A DNA stretch of 22,474 nucleotides from an uncultured Spirochaetales bacterium. GTDB lineage: Bacteria; Spirochaetota; Spirochaetia; Sphaerochaetales; Sphaerochaetaceae. This document shows, piece by piece, positions 22,408 to 22,474 of the stretch (positions are counted from its first letter, which is position 1; every line of letters starts with the position of its first letter). Under the pieces are notes generated by a model. It made no database searches, was not told the DNA's origin, and worked only from the letters and a program-made list of their open reading frames with translations. Where the stretch lies: the NCBI GenBank assembly GCA_934247875.1, contig CAKQJZ010000029.1, positions 1 through 22,474 on the forward strand, in the 5' to 3' direction. The translations under genes and the position numbers were made by a program.

Positions 22408-22474
22408 CATTGCAGGTGGTATTTGAGAGAAAGATATAGATAAAAGAAAGGGTGTATTCCTATAATTGTAAAAA

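Noticed and set aside
1..22474. CRISPR arrays, tRNA or rRNA genes, complete insertion sequences
   Set aside because: No regularly spaced repeats, no tRNA-like cloverleaf with T-loop consensus, no rRNA sequence and no transposase were found by reading the window.

Overview
The window looks like chromosomal DNA from a spirochaete, most likely Sphaerochaetaceae or a close relative. The evidence is indirect: moderately AT-rich sequence and exported binding proteins with the 'FATGTKES' / 'FAAGGKEA' style of signal-peptide end that is common in that group. No rRNA, tRNA, CRISPR array or complete mobile element is visible. The genus call is inference.

Layout. (1) Positions 1-241 hold a short open edge frame and a hairpin, with no assignable gene. 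(2) Positions 242-6480 are all on the minus strand. Transcription runs from a DeoR-family regulator into an ABC transporter of the ferric-iron (FbpABC) superfamily, in the order ATPase, fused double permease, binding protein, and then into 6-phosphogluconate dehydrogenase (gnd). The binding protein lacks the tandem tyrosines of true ferric-binding proteins. With a DeoR regulator and gnd beside it, sugar-phosphate or related uptake is a better hypothesis than iron uptake. (3) Positions 6481-7003 are a ~520-bp control region with inverted repeats and a possible 56-residue ORF. (4) Positions 7004-9378, plus strand, hold an FAD/NAD(P) oxidoreductase and malic enzyme, closed by a strong bidirectional terminator. 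(5) Positions 9426-10007, minus strand, encode an unrecognised helical protein, divergent from a plus-strand trio: a TRIC/UPF0126 membrane protein, an AlaX-type alanyl-tRNA editing protein and a YqaA/VTT membrane protein. (6) Positions 12371-22396, all minus strand, form a purine island. In transcription order these are a CUT1 ABC transporter (binding protein and two permeases, no ATPase), a nucleoside hydrolase and a ribokinase; then hpt, a second purine phosphoribosyltransferase and purA; then an orphan PotD-like lipoprotein and purB.

How the genes fit together. The purine island can be read as one route. Nucleosides would enter through the CUT1 transporter and be split by the nucleoside hydrolase. 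Ribose would be phosphorylated by the kinase, and bases converted to IMP, XMP or GMP by the two phosphoribosyltransferases. PurA and PurB then turn IMP into AMP. The left block would feed a phosphorylated sugar or sugar acid to the oxidative pentose-phosphate step, so both blocks converge on pentose phosphates.

Oddities. The CUT1 binding-protein gene has no usable start codon in front of an obvious signal peptide, next to a small palindrome and a homopolymer run near the right edge. YqaA and purB overlap tail to tail by 40 bp. Two genes look leaderless. Several intergenic hairpins and one good promoter with a near-palindrome can be placed.
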